Shown here: one piece after another, positions 22,870 through 33,149 of the stretch
Numbering within the stretch: position 1 is the stretch's first letter
Layout: each line of letters starts with the position of its first letter
Source of the DNA: Nemertoderma westbladi
Lineage: Eukaryota > Xenacoelomorpha > Nemertodermatida > Nemertodermatidae
Reading direction: 5' to 3'
Length of the DNA: 55,172 nucleotides
Assembly (NCBI GenBank): GCA_032718475.1
Contig: JAUCBJ010007111.1
Span: 1 to 55,172, forward strand
The notes under the pieces: model-generated
Seen by the model: the letters and a program-made list of their open reading frames with translations, nothing else
Database searches by the model: none
What the model was told of the DNA's origin: nothing
Program-made: the position numbers and the translations under genes

Positions 22870-23215
22870 GGGTTCACTGTGTAAATTACAATGCACACAT
22901 CTCCAACCAGACATTATGTAACATTGGAGGTGTCTCGTTGGTTCCCCCAAGCTTGATACTAGAACAAAACCGCCTCCGCTTCGCAGGACATTGTTTTCGC
23001 CGTGGGGACCAGCCTGTGCACAATCTTGTGCTTTGGCAGCCCCATGAAGAAAATAAGCATGGTGGAAAGCCCATGACATTCTTGAGACGCATCTAGGACT
23101 AGGACACACTGTCCTTGAAGATGCGGATAGTCTCGCGAAAGTTGTGGGGGATAGGGAGTTGTTGTGATAACATTCTTAATGCACGCTGCATTGGAGCATG
23201 TCAATTGCGGATTGC
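22870..23215 (+). mobile_element. RTE family 1, diverged 3' fragment
   Basis: The stretch aligns with the last 350 bp of family 1 (GGGTTCACTGTGTAAATTAC, then CACACATCTCCAACCAGACA, then ATTCTTAATGCACGCTGCAT), with many substitutions and two indels near 23090 and 23165. It is visibly older than the other family 1 fragments, and the (TAG)n tail is lost. The minus-strand frames over it are antisense by-products. Confidence 0.85.
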
Positions 23216-23454
23216 ATGGCGGGGCAGAAATATTTTTGTTAAATTTGCTTAGCATTAATGCTGACTTAACATGTGACTGACTGAGCTTTGATGCGCAATA
23301 CAATTTTGGATTATTTATTGCTCTAGAACAATAACGTCCTACAACAAAACTGTTTCTTCTTGACAAGGCTATCTAGAACTAAAAGTTTAAAACTTATTCT
23401 TGAACGTCTTATATGGTTGTTGAAGATTATCTTAAAAGACTATTATCCTCTCCT

Positions 23455-26029
23455 TGTGTATTTGTTTACAAGCAGTCAAGTTTTATGAAGAACTGACTGG
23501 ACTTATAAAGGACATTCCGAAACACAATGTTAAAGTCATTGCTGGTGACCTGAATGCCCAAATTGGCCCAGAAGACATCAAGGGTTACACCTATAACACC
23601 AGTTCTAACAGAAATGGGTACTTACTTTTAGACCTAATGGAAGAATGTGAATTGATACCAACAAACAACACATTCGAAAAGAGTAAGGGGAAGCTATGGA
23701 CCTTTCAATACCCTAATGGAACCAAAGCACAACTGGATTACATCCTCATAAACAAAAAGTGGAGAAACAGCATGATCAACTGCGAGGCATACAGCTCGTT
23801 CAACCTAATTGGTTCGGACCACAGAATTGTGACTGCAGAGATCAGACTCAGTTTGAGAGCCAGCAAACCCAGGACAAGCAAGCAAATCAAATATGACTGG
23901 GAAAAACTCAGAACTGACAATGCTGTAAAGGATGCTTATACAGTAGAAGTTCAAAACCGCTTTGAAGCACTTCAGTCAATGGATGAAGACCAATCCACCA
24001 ATTCAATATACCAGAATATAATAACAGCCCACAAGGAATCAGCTAAGAGGCATATCCCCCAGAAACCCAAACGAAAACAATATGTGCCATGGCAAAACTC
24101 TGAGGTTACTTGTAAGAGAGAAGATCTTAAGATAGCCTACAAAGTTAAAACCGAACAACCAACAACCGAAAACATTAACAAGGTTGAGAAAGCTAAGGAC
24201 GATCTTAAATTGGCCTACAACATCAGCCAGGAAAAGTACATACAGGATAAAACTGAAGCAATTACAACTGCTCACATACAGCAACAATCAAGACTTACCT
24301 GGCAAACTGTAAATGAGGTATCTGGTCGGAAAAGTTGTGCAAAGGGGCGCCTCAAAGCCGATAGTCCTGAAGAACGTGTTGTGAAGTGGAAAAATCACTT
24401 CAGCAACTTGCTTGGGCAGCCACCAAACATCGAGGTCAGCCCTACAAGGAAATATATGACAAGACACTACCTATAGAAACAGGGGACTTCACACCTGCCG
24501 AACTCCAAAGAAGCATTAAAAGCATGTCCAATAATAAAGCGAGTGGATTAGATGAAATCCCAGCGGAGGTATGGAAAACCGGAGTGCTAAACAGACCATT
24601 ATTGAATGTTTGCAACCGGATGTTAAAAGGGGAAAAGCCACCACCAATTTGGACTAAAGGTCAACTAAAGCCTCTCCCCAAGAAAGGAGACCTCGGCATA
24701 CCAACAAACTATCGTGGGATCTGTCTGCTTGTGGTAGCTGCCAAAATATACAATAAAATGATTCTATATAGGATTAGGCCTCACATAGAGAAACTACTAC
24801 GTAAGAGCCAAAACGGATTTCGACCAAGTAGATCAACAATAGCTCAGATACTTGCACTACGGAGACTGATTGAAGGAATTAAGTCAAAGAATCTCCCCGC
24901 TGTTATGACTTTTGTGGACTTCAAGAAGGCATTCGACTCCATCCATAGAGGTAAAATGCTTGAAATCCTAAGAGCTTATGGAATACCAGAAGTAATTGTT
25001 GCTGGCATTGGATTGTTATATTGTGACACAGAAGCGCAGGTACTCTCACCAGATGGTGAAACTGAGTTTTTCTCAATCCTGGCTGGCGTACTGCAAGGTG
25101 ACACATTAGCACCATTACTATTTCTAATTGTGCTGGATTACGCAATGAGGACGGCCACAAAGGGTGAAGACCTGGGATTCACACTTCAAGAACGCAGAAG
25201 TAGTAGATATTCGGCAACTACAGTCACAGATACCGACTTTGCGGATGACATCGCCCTGCTCTCTAATACCCTAGCAGATGCACAGCTTCTACTAAATAAA
25301 GTGGAGAGGGCTGCTAAGGAGGTTGGATTGCATATAAATGCTACAAAGACCGAATTCATGACCTTTAATGTTGATGGAAACTTGACAACCATTGATAATA
25401 ATCAACTAAGGCAGGTCGACGACTTCCACTACCTTGGATCATGGATAGAGAGTAGCAAAAAGGACATAGTTAGGAAAGTTAGGAAAGCAAAGGCTTGGAT
25501 AGCTCTATCAAAAATGAATACCATCTGGAAATCAGATCTCTCCAGGCACCTGAAGACTAAGTTCTTTCGAGCCACAGTGGAAAGTGTATTTTTATATGGG
25601 GGTGAGACCTGGACACTGACTAAATTACTTGAACAACGAATTGATGGTTGCTACACAAGACTACTACTAAGGGCAGCCCTAAACATCAGCTGGAGACAAC
25701 ACATGACAAACGCCGAGCTTTATGGTACAATACCACCTGTATCAACCACCCTCCGTGAACGCAGATTAAGATTCAGTGGGCACTGCTGGCGAAGTAAAGA
25801 CGAGGTCATACCAGATCTACTTCTCTGGCAACCAACTCATGGAAAGCGTAGTCGTGGACGACCTGCCATAACATATATAGATCAACTTGAAAGGGATACT
25901 GAACTTGGGAGAAACGAAATTGCAACAACTATGGAGAATCGGGAAGCCTGGAAGGATCTCATTTCCACTGTCCGAGTTCGCTCGACCTAGTAGTAGTAGT
26001 AGTATTTGTTTACTGTGTATTTGTTTACA
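23455..26029 (+). mobile_element. RTE family 2 copy with 16-bp target duplication
   Basis: The element proper (23471-26013) is framed by TGTGTATTTGTTTACA at 23455-23470 and 26014-26029. The 3' end is a short (TAG)n run at 25988-26001 followed by a partial copy of the target word (TATTTGTTTAC). The 5' end is truncated in the endonuclease. Confidence 0.92.
23471..25990 (+). pseudogene. RTE family 2 polyprotein: endonuclease, reverse transcriptase (one frameshift)
   Basis: Endonuclease blocks are VIAGDLNAQIG, KLWTFQYPNGTKAQLDYILI and GSDHRIVTAEIRLSLR. A frameshift in 24386-24476 joins to the RT frame, with KASGLDEIPAEVWK, NYRGICLL, QNGFRPSRSTIAQI, TFVDFKKAFDSIHR, GVLQGDTLAPLLF and DTDFADDIALL. 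The C-terminal domain (RRLRFSGHCWRSKDE, GKRSRGRPAITYIDQLERDT) ends in RVRST. The TAG stop is the first unit of the (TAG)n tail, so there is no 3' UTR. Protein divergence from family 1 is large, so these are separate lineages within the same clade. Apart from the truncation and the single indel, the frame is intact, suggesting a recent copy. Confidence 0.9.
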
Positions 26030-26383
26030 GCATATTGTAATAATATAGTTGATTATCCTTGACTTGATAGATTATCTTAAAATGAATAGCTAACATGTTT
26101 ATAATATTAAAAAAAGTAGCAATTAAACTAGATAATACAGAACAAAATTGTAGGGAGCAGGTGGGAAAAAGTGCAAAAAGAAGGGCTAGAGTTCAAGCAA
26201 TGTCAATACAGCAATGTCAGAAGGGCAATACCAACAACATGTTTGCTATGGATTGACGCCGTTCTAGAAAATATTTATTGTTGCTTATTTGTATTATTTT
26301 TAAATAGGCTACATTCCTATTTTAATCTGTGAGTAATATTAACTAGAAGATAAACTTAGTTCGTAGATTTCAGAGAATTAATA
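26030..26383. other. Noncoding DNA upstream of the IQ gene
   Basis: AT-rich, with no frame and no clear promoter element. Confidence 0.4.
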
Positions 26384-26887
26384 ATGGAATATTTGGACGT
26401 AGTCTCTAAACCTCTGGTAGATTTGCATATGCGATCTAAGAAAACTGTTATGGTAAATATTGGTTGCAATGATACAGTTTTTTACATTATTGAATTTATT
26501 TTTGTTATATGTATATTGGCTGTTATTCGTTTCATATTAGTTTGTCTGAATATTATAAAACCACGGTCGAGTTTGGCACAGGATAGCGCTGCAGTACAGA
26601 TACAGAAAGTCTATCGGGGTTGGATTCAGAGAAGGCGGTACCAGATGTTACAATGGCGACGCAGTATTGCGGAACATTTCCCGGTGTTCCAACCAATACT
26701 AGGCGATCTCGAGGCCACTGTCGCGGAAAAAAATGCCGCTACTCTCATTCAAAGGATGGAGCGAGGAAGGCAGGCGAGGAATCGAGTGCGTTACATTCGG
26801 GGTGGGTCATCGCAGGACCAAGTAGTCGAGTCGAAAATTCGGTGGTTCGAGATATGGAAACGATTCCCCAAAAGGAAAAAAAAGTGA
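26384..26887 (+). CDS. Small single-pass membrane protein with two IQ motifs (unrecognised)
   Basis: A 167-codon intact ORF starts with ATG at 26384 in an adequate context (TTAATAATGG). Residues about 29-55 are a strong hydrophobic segment (VFYIIEFIFVICILAVIRF onward), consistent with one membrane span. The cytosolic part then has a canonical IQ motif (AAVQIQKVYRGWIQRRRY, about residues 68-85) and a weaker second one (AATLIQRMERGRQARNRV, about 123-140), ending in a Lys/Arg-rich tail (KRFPKRKKK). IQ motifs bind calmodulin or myosin-type light chains, so a membrane-anchored calmodulin-binding role is possible, but the protein family is not one I recognise. It has no introns and no transposon domains. 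It could be a host gene, an exon of a larger gene, or a captured fragment of an IQ-repeat protein. A near-perfect 55-bp-arm hairpin begins 41 bp after the stop. Confidence 0.6.
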   Translation: MEYLDVVSKPLVDLHMRSKKTVMVNIGCNDTVFYIIEFIFVICILAVIRFILVCLNIIKPRSSLAQDSAAVQIQKVYRGWIQRRRYQMLQWRRSIAEHFPVFQPILGDLEATVAEKNAATLIQRMERGRQARNRVRYIRGGSSQDQVVESKIRWFEIWKRFPKRKKK

Positions 26888-26927
26888 ATTTATTGACAAA
26901 TTATATTCATGAACATCTGTTACTGTA

Positions 26928-27046
26928 TATATGAGACTATACAATTATGTATGTATTTAATGTTTTAGAACAATTTGCAAAGGAGTGATTTCTTTGCATA
27001 TTGTTCTAAAACATTAAATACATACATAATTGTATAGTCTCATATA
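26928..27046. repeat. Long hairpin (55-bp arms, 9-nt loop) just downstream of the IQ gene
   Basis: The left arm 26928-26982 (TATATGAGACTATACAATTA onward) and the right arm 26992-27046 are reverse complements with a single mismatch (CAATTTG versus CAATATG). The loop is GAGTGATTT. Transcription through it would give a long double-stranded stem. It may be a snap-back inverted-repeat element; no target duplication was identified. Confidence 0.95.
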
Positions 27047-27059
27047 CTTTAAAATAATT

Positions 27060-28480
27060 CATTAATGTTATGGGTACTGGTATAGTATGTATACAGCAAA
27101 ACTTGGCACTACTACTATTACAGTATACAGTATTCTATGTGTCCACAAAGGGGTTTCTGCTACTATAGCAAATTTTGGCTACTTTTTTAGAAATATTCTA
27201 CATGTCTCTCATGTTAGCTAAATAAATATGTTCTAGTACAAACATTTTTTGTTCTAGAACATTTTCAAACAATTGACTCTACACTGTTTAATTATCTATA
27301 AACATTAATACTGTAGCTACCAAGTGTCATAGTAGTCCTATAGAAGCTAGAAGTTAGTAGCTAGATATTAGTATTATTGTATTTGCAAGTTATCTATCTA
27401 TTATTTTTTTAAAGCAATTTTTTACATTTAAAATTGGCTAGAGTTCCTCCCGTGCTAACATTTCCAATTTGCTCTAAAATGTGTATAGTTTACTAGCTAC
27501 TTTTTTTAATTAAACAATCATATTAATAATTTTTTTAAAATAACAAATATTCTAGAATTTTTTTTATCGAAAATGTATAATAAAAATGTTCTAGAACATT
27601 TAATAAATGTTCTAGAACTCTTATCAATAGAAAAGAAACAGGCAAAGTAGCATAAAAAATAATAAAATTTTTTTTTAATAATTTTCTTTTTAAAAGAAAA
27701 TTATTTTCTCGAAAATTCATAATTAAAATATTCTAGAACTTTTTTCAAAGTTCTAGAACACTCAATTTCAATACGTTCTAGAACATTTATCAAGAAAAAA
27801 ACTGACAAAGAGGCATGAAAATTTGTTGAAAAAAAACAACGAAAATGTTGGCACGGGCGGAACTGTTCCCAAAAAATTTATTTGTATCACATTATTTAAA
27901 ATATTAACCATATACACCATGTTTTTATCGTGTTTATATAGGCTATAATAAATGTTACACATGTTAAATATTACATATTATATTCCAGAATATTTTAATA
28001 ATATTATAATAAATGTAGATGATTTCTAAAACTATAATAAACATAAGAAGGGGAGAAAACATGAATAAAAAATCTTGAAATTTTGCTGTGTCCATACTGT
28101 ACTAGTAACATGTTGTGGTAGTAGGCCTACATAAATTATTAAGTAAGTAATGAAAAATTGTAAACTGTAATTTTGATAAAATTGTAAAATTAGCAACCTA
28201 ATTACTATTTTCCTGGACTTAATTTCTAAATTCCTGGTCGCCAGGACCCCACACTATAGCGAGAGTTATTATAAAACCTAATATTTTTTTATAAATCTTC
28301 AACATTATTATATCAAGAGCATTGTGGAAATATGTTGCAGGTTATTTTACATCCAATACGTGGCTTTATTTTAAATGAAACCTTAGTTTTACAACGTTAT
28401 TATTATACCTGTATTACTGTAGTTTCATTTAGTGAAACTGATTAAGAATACTTATTCTAGAAAAAAATATTATTGTTTCA
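27060..28480. other. AT-rich intergenic DNA with a cluster of TTCTAGAA palindromes; no gene seen
   Basis: No coding frame. TTCTAGAA occurs at 27252, 27550, 27589, 27610, 27731, 27751 and 27776, most often as GTTCTAGAAC. The word matches the TTCnnGAA core of heat-shock elements, but these sites may equally be remnants of a short repeat. Confidence 0.6.
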
Positions 28481-28498
28481 TCCTTAAGGTTCCGTTTT

Positions 28499-29066
28499 TG
28501 TGACGGGATCCGAGAATCCCGACCGGTGTGGTTTATTTACGCGTCCCCGCCGCCAGTAAAAGAGTTTGTTGTGTTGTTATCGTTCCGACGTTATTAATGT
28601 ATATAAAATATAGTATAGAATAAATGAATAGACAGATAGCACAGTTGATGGTGAAATCAGAATATACCGGTAAAATATTGATGGTGGTGGTGGCAACGGT
28701 AATAAAGGTTCCCGTTCTGCCCTAACTGAACTAACTAGATTGACTGAATGAATGAAAAATCAATGGGTAATATACTGCGCTGGTTTGGCCGTATTACTCA
28801 GCGGATGCCTGCCTCCCATTGGCTAATAACCCAATTCTCGCCCTCCTATCTCTCTGGGAGTGTTTTCCCCCTCCACTGTCACTTTCCCTCTCCCGGAGGT
28901 GTAACCTCTGACCCCCATGTGTGTGTCGCCCTTTGGGGTTTGTTGTCACCGTTTATTGGGGGTGATACGAGGTTGACTGGCAATCAACCTCGTACTCCCC
29001 AATATTGCTTAAAGGCCTCGCTTGCCCAACTTTATGGGGTGGTTAGCGGAATTGAATTCGCTAATA
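28499..29066 (-). repeat. 3' LTR of family 1 (568 bp)
   Basis: On the plus strand it runs TGTGACGGGATCC ... GCTAATA. The matching end in the other LTR is CTAACA, so the original termini are TG...CA. Comparison by eye with 51287-51854 gives 12 substitutions and no indels. An internal hairpin (11-bp arms TACGAGGTTGA / TCAACCTCGTA, 28966-28994) is kept in both copies. The plus-strand frame across it is a by-product. Confidence 0.93.
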
Positions 29067-29105
29067 CTCCCCCCCCATGCTATCTTCCCGGTGAGAAGAT
29101 AGCAT
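29067..29105 (-). promoter_or_regulatory. Polypurine tract and adjacent hairpin at the 3' LTR
   Basis: On the minus strand GGGGGGGGAG lies directly against the LTR border (29067-29076), as expected for the plus-strand primer of an LTR element. Immediately upstream, ATGCTATCTTC (29077-29087) and GAAGATAGCAT (29095-29105) form a perfect 11-bp stem with a 7-nt loop. Confidence 0.75.
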
Positions 29106-29972
29106 CCACCTCTAAGTGCGCTACAATTCCGCTGGATCCCGATTTACTATCGGGTGTGGGGTGGAGTTATTTTTTTCGGAGCCGGCTTTCCAGGCCACTC
29201 CCTATGGGTATGATATCGCTACCCCGTCTTGGTGCAACTTTATCTATTTTGCACCAAGACATCTGGCGTCCCGTGTCGGGCCGATTGTGGGCTTCTCTCA
29301 CACAATTTTTGTTTCCCCAACACTCTCGCCACTCTAACTCCACTCTGACTGACTCTAAGCTCTCGCCCTGACTCTCCTCTACTTCTCTTTACTTCCGCTC
29401 TAACTCTCGGACCTCCATGTCCCTCACTCTGCCTCTTGCTTCTCCCCCCCCCCCCCACACTTGAATTGCACCCGCACTCTCTCCACACTATTACTCAACC
29501 CCTATCTCACCCACTCACTCCTGATGAGTCTCACCCCCCCCCCTCCTGTGCCGTCGCACTCAGGAAGTGTGATGTCGTCCAATGTCTCGTATATCATAGT
29601 CAATTGGTCCCCAGTCCCAGTAGCTAATTGGAAAAGGCTGTTTGACTATAGTACTTACTTCGATTATATTTGGTTACTAAACTAATGATTATTACATACG
29701 TACATACTAATTGCACTTTTAATTATTCAAATTTTGCACTTAGGAGTCCGTACTTCTCACGTGGTGCCTTCCAGGCATCCCTCCTCCAAGTTCTAGTTCG
29801 TTCCACCTGACTTTGGGAACCATCTCAACTCCTTCCCTCTGTCGTCCTCCTCCCTTGGTCGTTTCCTGGCTGCTGCCGCTCCCTTGGTCTTATCTGCCTT
29901 CAGACTCCTGACCCTCGCCGTCACCTCTCTACTGATCCCGGTCGTCGACTCCTTGGGCGCTGGTGTTATCAG
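29106..29972 (-). other. Region between the exonuclease/CCHC ORF and the polypurine tract; no gene seen
   Basis: On the minus strand this is purine-rich (GAGAGT, GAGTCAG and GAGTGG words) with C runs on the plus strand at 29444-29456 and 29534-29543. No long frame is convincing. It is the 3' untranslated part of the family 1 element. Confidence 0.55.
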
Positions 29973-32808
29973 CTACTGGTATAGCTTCGCGGGTGGCCCC
30001 ACCGAATGGCCCTGTTGTTTCCCCCTAGTGGCGTCCCATAGGATCACTTTCATCGCCCGCGACACATGCTCCGCCAAGAAATCTCTGAACTCCCCTCGGT
30101 TCTGTGGCGTCCACCTGTCCAAATACCTCTGCGTATTTATCACCCCGGCATACGACGCCGCCGTTGATACCTCCTGGTAGGTAAACGGAAGTCTCTGTTT
30201 GATAATCTCCAGGTGGGCCTCCTGGTTGATATTAAAGAAGCCCCACCGGAACTCCTGGGCCTTCATACGCTGCCGTGTCATGGCGCCAACGTCTGCCCAC
30301 TCCTCAAAGATCCTAAACTTCTCCTCGTCATCCATCCAGTCGCACTGGCGCCCGTAATGCCCCCGGAAGTTGCACTTCGAGCACCGGTTGTGCAACCGTG
30401 GACACACCCCCATCCTGTGGCTCGACTCGCGGCAGTAGAGACAACTAGTCCCTTTCTGGAATCGGTACAAACAGCTCCTTTCCTGGTGAGTTTGCCTCCC
30501 GCAGTAATCACAGCCGAGCACCAATGTCTCCCGCCCCACGTCGTCTTTCGTCCCAAGCGATCTCCGCGGTCTGTGGAGTCGGTGGTAAGCGAACTTTTGG
30601 ACGTTAGCGTCCCTGTCCACGTCTATCTCCTCGCCCCTCCCGGGCATCGTCTCTCCGAATACTACTCGTGGTGCCGTTCCCGGTTGCTCGCCCAACCTGA
30701 TGGTGCTCCCCGCGAAATCCATCGCCGGCTCCTCATGCACCCAGGCCCGCTTGCCGGGTCTGTCCCAGAAGGCTCTCGCCCCACTGGCCGTCACCACCCT
30801 CCCGCCAACCCAGTCCGTGTCCGAGTGGCCGATCCTCCCGATGGGCGACATCTCTCCGAACTCGTCATCATCCTCGTCCTCCTCTGGGAGTGGCTCCAAC
30901 CCCGGTATCCCGGTGGACCCACTGTGTCCCTTCCCGCCTTGGCTCTCGCCCGTAATTCTCCATCCTTCCAGCTCCCCTGGCCTCCTTAGTGTGTAATCGC
31001 CCTCGGTGCCCGCTGGTATGGGCATCGTCTGCAATCCCGATGTCGACTGTTTTGGTGATCCCACCATCCACCATAATTCTCGCCCTAGAGACTCGCCCGA
31101 ACTCCCTGATGATGTCCAACGGAGTTCGTCTAAGGCCTCGAACCCGTAGCTTTCCCTTCTTGCTTCCTCCTCCCTTTCTTCTGCCTCCCTCCTTTCTCGC
31201 CTAGCGATTTCTTCCAATCACTTCGCCTCTCGTCTATCCGCCTCTAGCTGCTCCCACCTCTGATATGGCGTATCCACCTCCCCGTCTACTAGATGTCGGC
31301 AGTTATAGTATACCGACTCACCCTTCAGCCATGGGTGGTCTACCAGACCCTCGAAAGCCATCCTGAAGGCTCTTCTGTAGTTCAGGGGTGATCCCGATAG
31401 CAGGAATGCCGTTGGTTCTCTCTCGATGACGACGGTCATGAATAGGTCTAGCAAACCTATCATTATCCAGTCCTCCTGCAGGATATATCGCTTCTGATAT
31501 ACCTTTATCGCTCCTCTCCGGAATTGATACACCTCTTGTTTCCCTGGCCTTGCTCCCCACTTCAGCGAGTTCGCTAACTCCGCTCCGTACTCCTCTCTGA
31601 ATTTACCCCAGTCCATTGGTTTGTGACACACAAGCCCCATTAGCTGGCCCATCGCCACCGCTCCACAATGGCCTGCGTTCTCCACTAGTCCCAACCCGTT
31701 TGGTGCTGTCATAGCCATGTAGACCGTCTGCATGTCCAGGAGGTTGGGGGTGTCCGGACCGATGATTCTCTCCGCATCGTCGCGGATCGCCGATCCCACC
31801 TTTGTAGTCGACTTCTCTCTTACTAGGGTTTGCACCGCCTTTGGCAACCGGTTCAACTTCAGCCCGTTCTTCTTCCCATACGTTCCCAGGTCGAATAGGA
31901 AAATGTCCCCATTTGGCGCGGCCAAATGTAGGAGTATGGTTCTGGCCGATCCCGCCGATCCTCTTTTCGAACCTTCCTCGTCTTCCACGGGTTCATTGTG
32001 TCAAGTACAATGCACACATCTCCAACCAGACACTATATAACATTGGAGGTGTCTCATTGGTTCCCCCAAGCTTGACACTAGAACAAAATCGTCTCCGCTT
32101 TGCAGGACATTGCTTTCGCCGTGAGGACCAGCCAGTGCATAATCTTGTACTTTGGCAGCCTCATGGAGTGAATAAGCATGGTGGACAGCCCATGACTTTC
32201 TTGAGACGCATCTTAAAGGACACTGGCCTTAAAGATGCGGATGATCTAGCAAATGTCATGGGTGATAGGGAGTTGTGGCGGTGCAATTTTGTTGACAAGC
32301 CGGCACAGCATTCTTAAAAATGCAGCTGCAATGTAGCATGCCGATCCTAGTAGTAGTAGTCTTTCACGGTCCCCTCATCATCTAGGACCATGTATCCTCC
32401 CCTGTTGACGGACTCTACGAACCTCTTCCAATCCTTTTTCGGTGGCTCCTTTGCATACTTCGGAATCCCGAACTTCGCCTCGTCTCCCTTCACCACGTAG
32501 TGGAAATGCTCGAAGATCGCGTTGTCCTGCGACGGCGTCCCGTAGGTCCCGACCAGCCACTGTTCGTGCACCTCCCTGAAACGGTCCTGTAGCGCTCGCG
32601 CTTTGTGACCTCTCTCTAACCGCTCGTAGTATGCCCTCATCTTTTCTTCCGGATGCCTCTCGGTGAAATCCACCAGAATCTCCTTTCCTCTCAACTCCGC
32701 CTTTCTCTTTCGGACAAGTTTCTCCGCCATTTCGAACTCTCTCAATCGCTCACCTGTAAGGTGGTGCCTTGCCAAGGCGCAGTACAGATGAGTGATAAGT
32801 TAGGATGG
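29973..32808 (-). pseudogene. 3'-terminal ORF of LTR family 1: 3'-5' exonuclease-like domain plus three CCHC knuckles
   Basis: Read on the minus strand, the frame runs 32808 to 32370, is interrupted by an RTE fragment (31991-32359), and continues 31988 to 29973. The first part is basic and helical. A DEDD-type exonuclease signature follows: VLDDEG (motif I, 32388-32371), DIFLFDLG, KVGSAIRDDAERI (motif II, Asp at 31778-31776), LLDMQTVYMA, and QKRYILQEDW (motif III-like Tyr with Glu/Asp). Acidic and Arg/Glu-rich coiled segments come next, then three CX2CX4HX4C knuckles (CDYCGRQTHQERSC, CLYCRESSHRMGVC, CSKCNFRGHYGRQC) and a helical C-terminus. One in-frame TGA at 31218-31220 splits it. No ATG opens the far upstream end; the first ATG is in REFEMAEK. 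It lies just before the polypurine tract. The exonuclease call is motif-based and catalysis is not established. Confidence 0.7.
31991..32359 (+). mobile_element. RTE family 1, short 3' fragment inserted in the exonuclease/CCHC ORF
   Basis: The insert runs from GTTCATTGTGTCAAG to the (TAG)n tail, 369 bp, and is nearly identical to the end of the copy at 20160-22610. It is flanked by TCTTCCACGG (31981-31990) and TCTTTCACGG (32360-32369), a 10-bp duplication with one difference. It lies just after exonuclease motif I and opposite to the ORF's strand. The exonuclease ORF frame on both sides fits a single gene before the insertion. Confidence 0.92.
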
Positions 32809-33149
32809 TTTATACAGTCCGACAATTGCCTATCTCTCACAGAATCCTAGGTTATCGCCTAATTTTCCTACTTAATTTTCTAAAACTGTCAAATTGTACT
32901 AAATTTCGTAATTCTGTCCATTACTTTAATTATGTTCCAGAATATTTCTCCTACTGTTACCATAATTTGTCTAATTTCAAATTTTTATTTATTTTAATTT
33001 AATTTAATCCTACTACTGTGCTATCAGTATTCCGCCAATGGATTATTCCATTCTATAATCCGCATTCTGGCCTACTCTGTGGGCTTGTGCAGTACAACAG
33101 TATGCGTCGCGTGGCCTACACGATTTATCCAGCTGTACCCACGTGCCCC
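32809..33149. other. AT-rich noncoding DNA
   Basis: Low-complexity AATTT-rich stretch between the exonuclease/CCHC ORF and the tandem array. No gene is seen, and no LTR border was recognised. Confidence 0.4.

Noticed and set aside
28748-29371. 207-codon plus-strand frame
   Set aside because: It crosses the LTR and is mirrored in the other LTR at 51536 with a different ending; composition is not protein-like.
30278-30556. Second minus-strand frame over the zinc-knuckle region
   Set aside because: Off-register shadow; the conserved CCHC pattern is in the other frame.
30213-31204. Plus-strand frames of 258 and 98 codons
   Set aside because: Antisense to the exonuclease/CCHC ORF; composition is explained by its complement.
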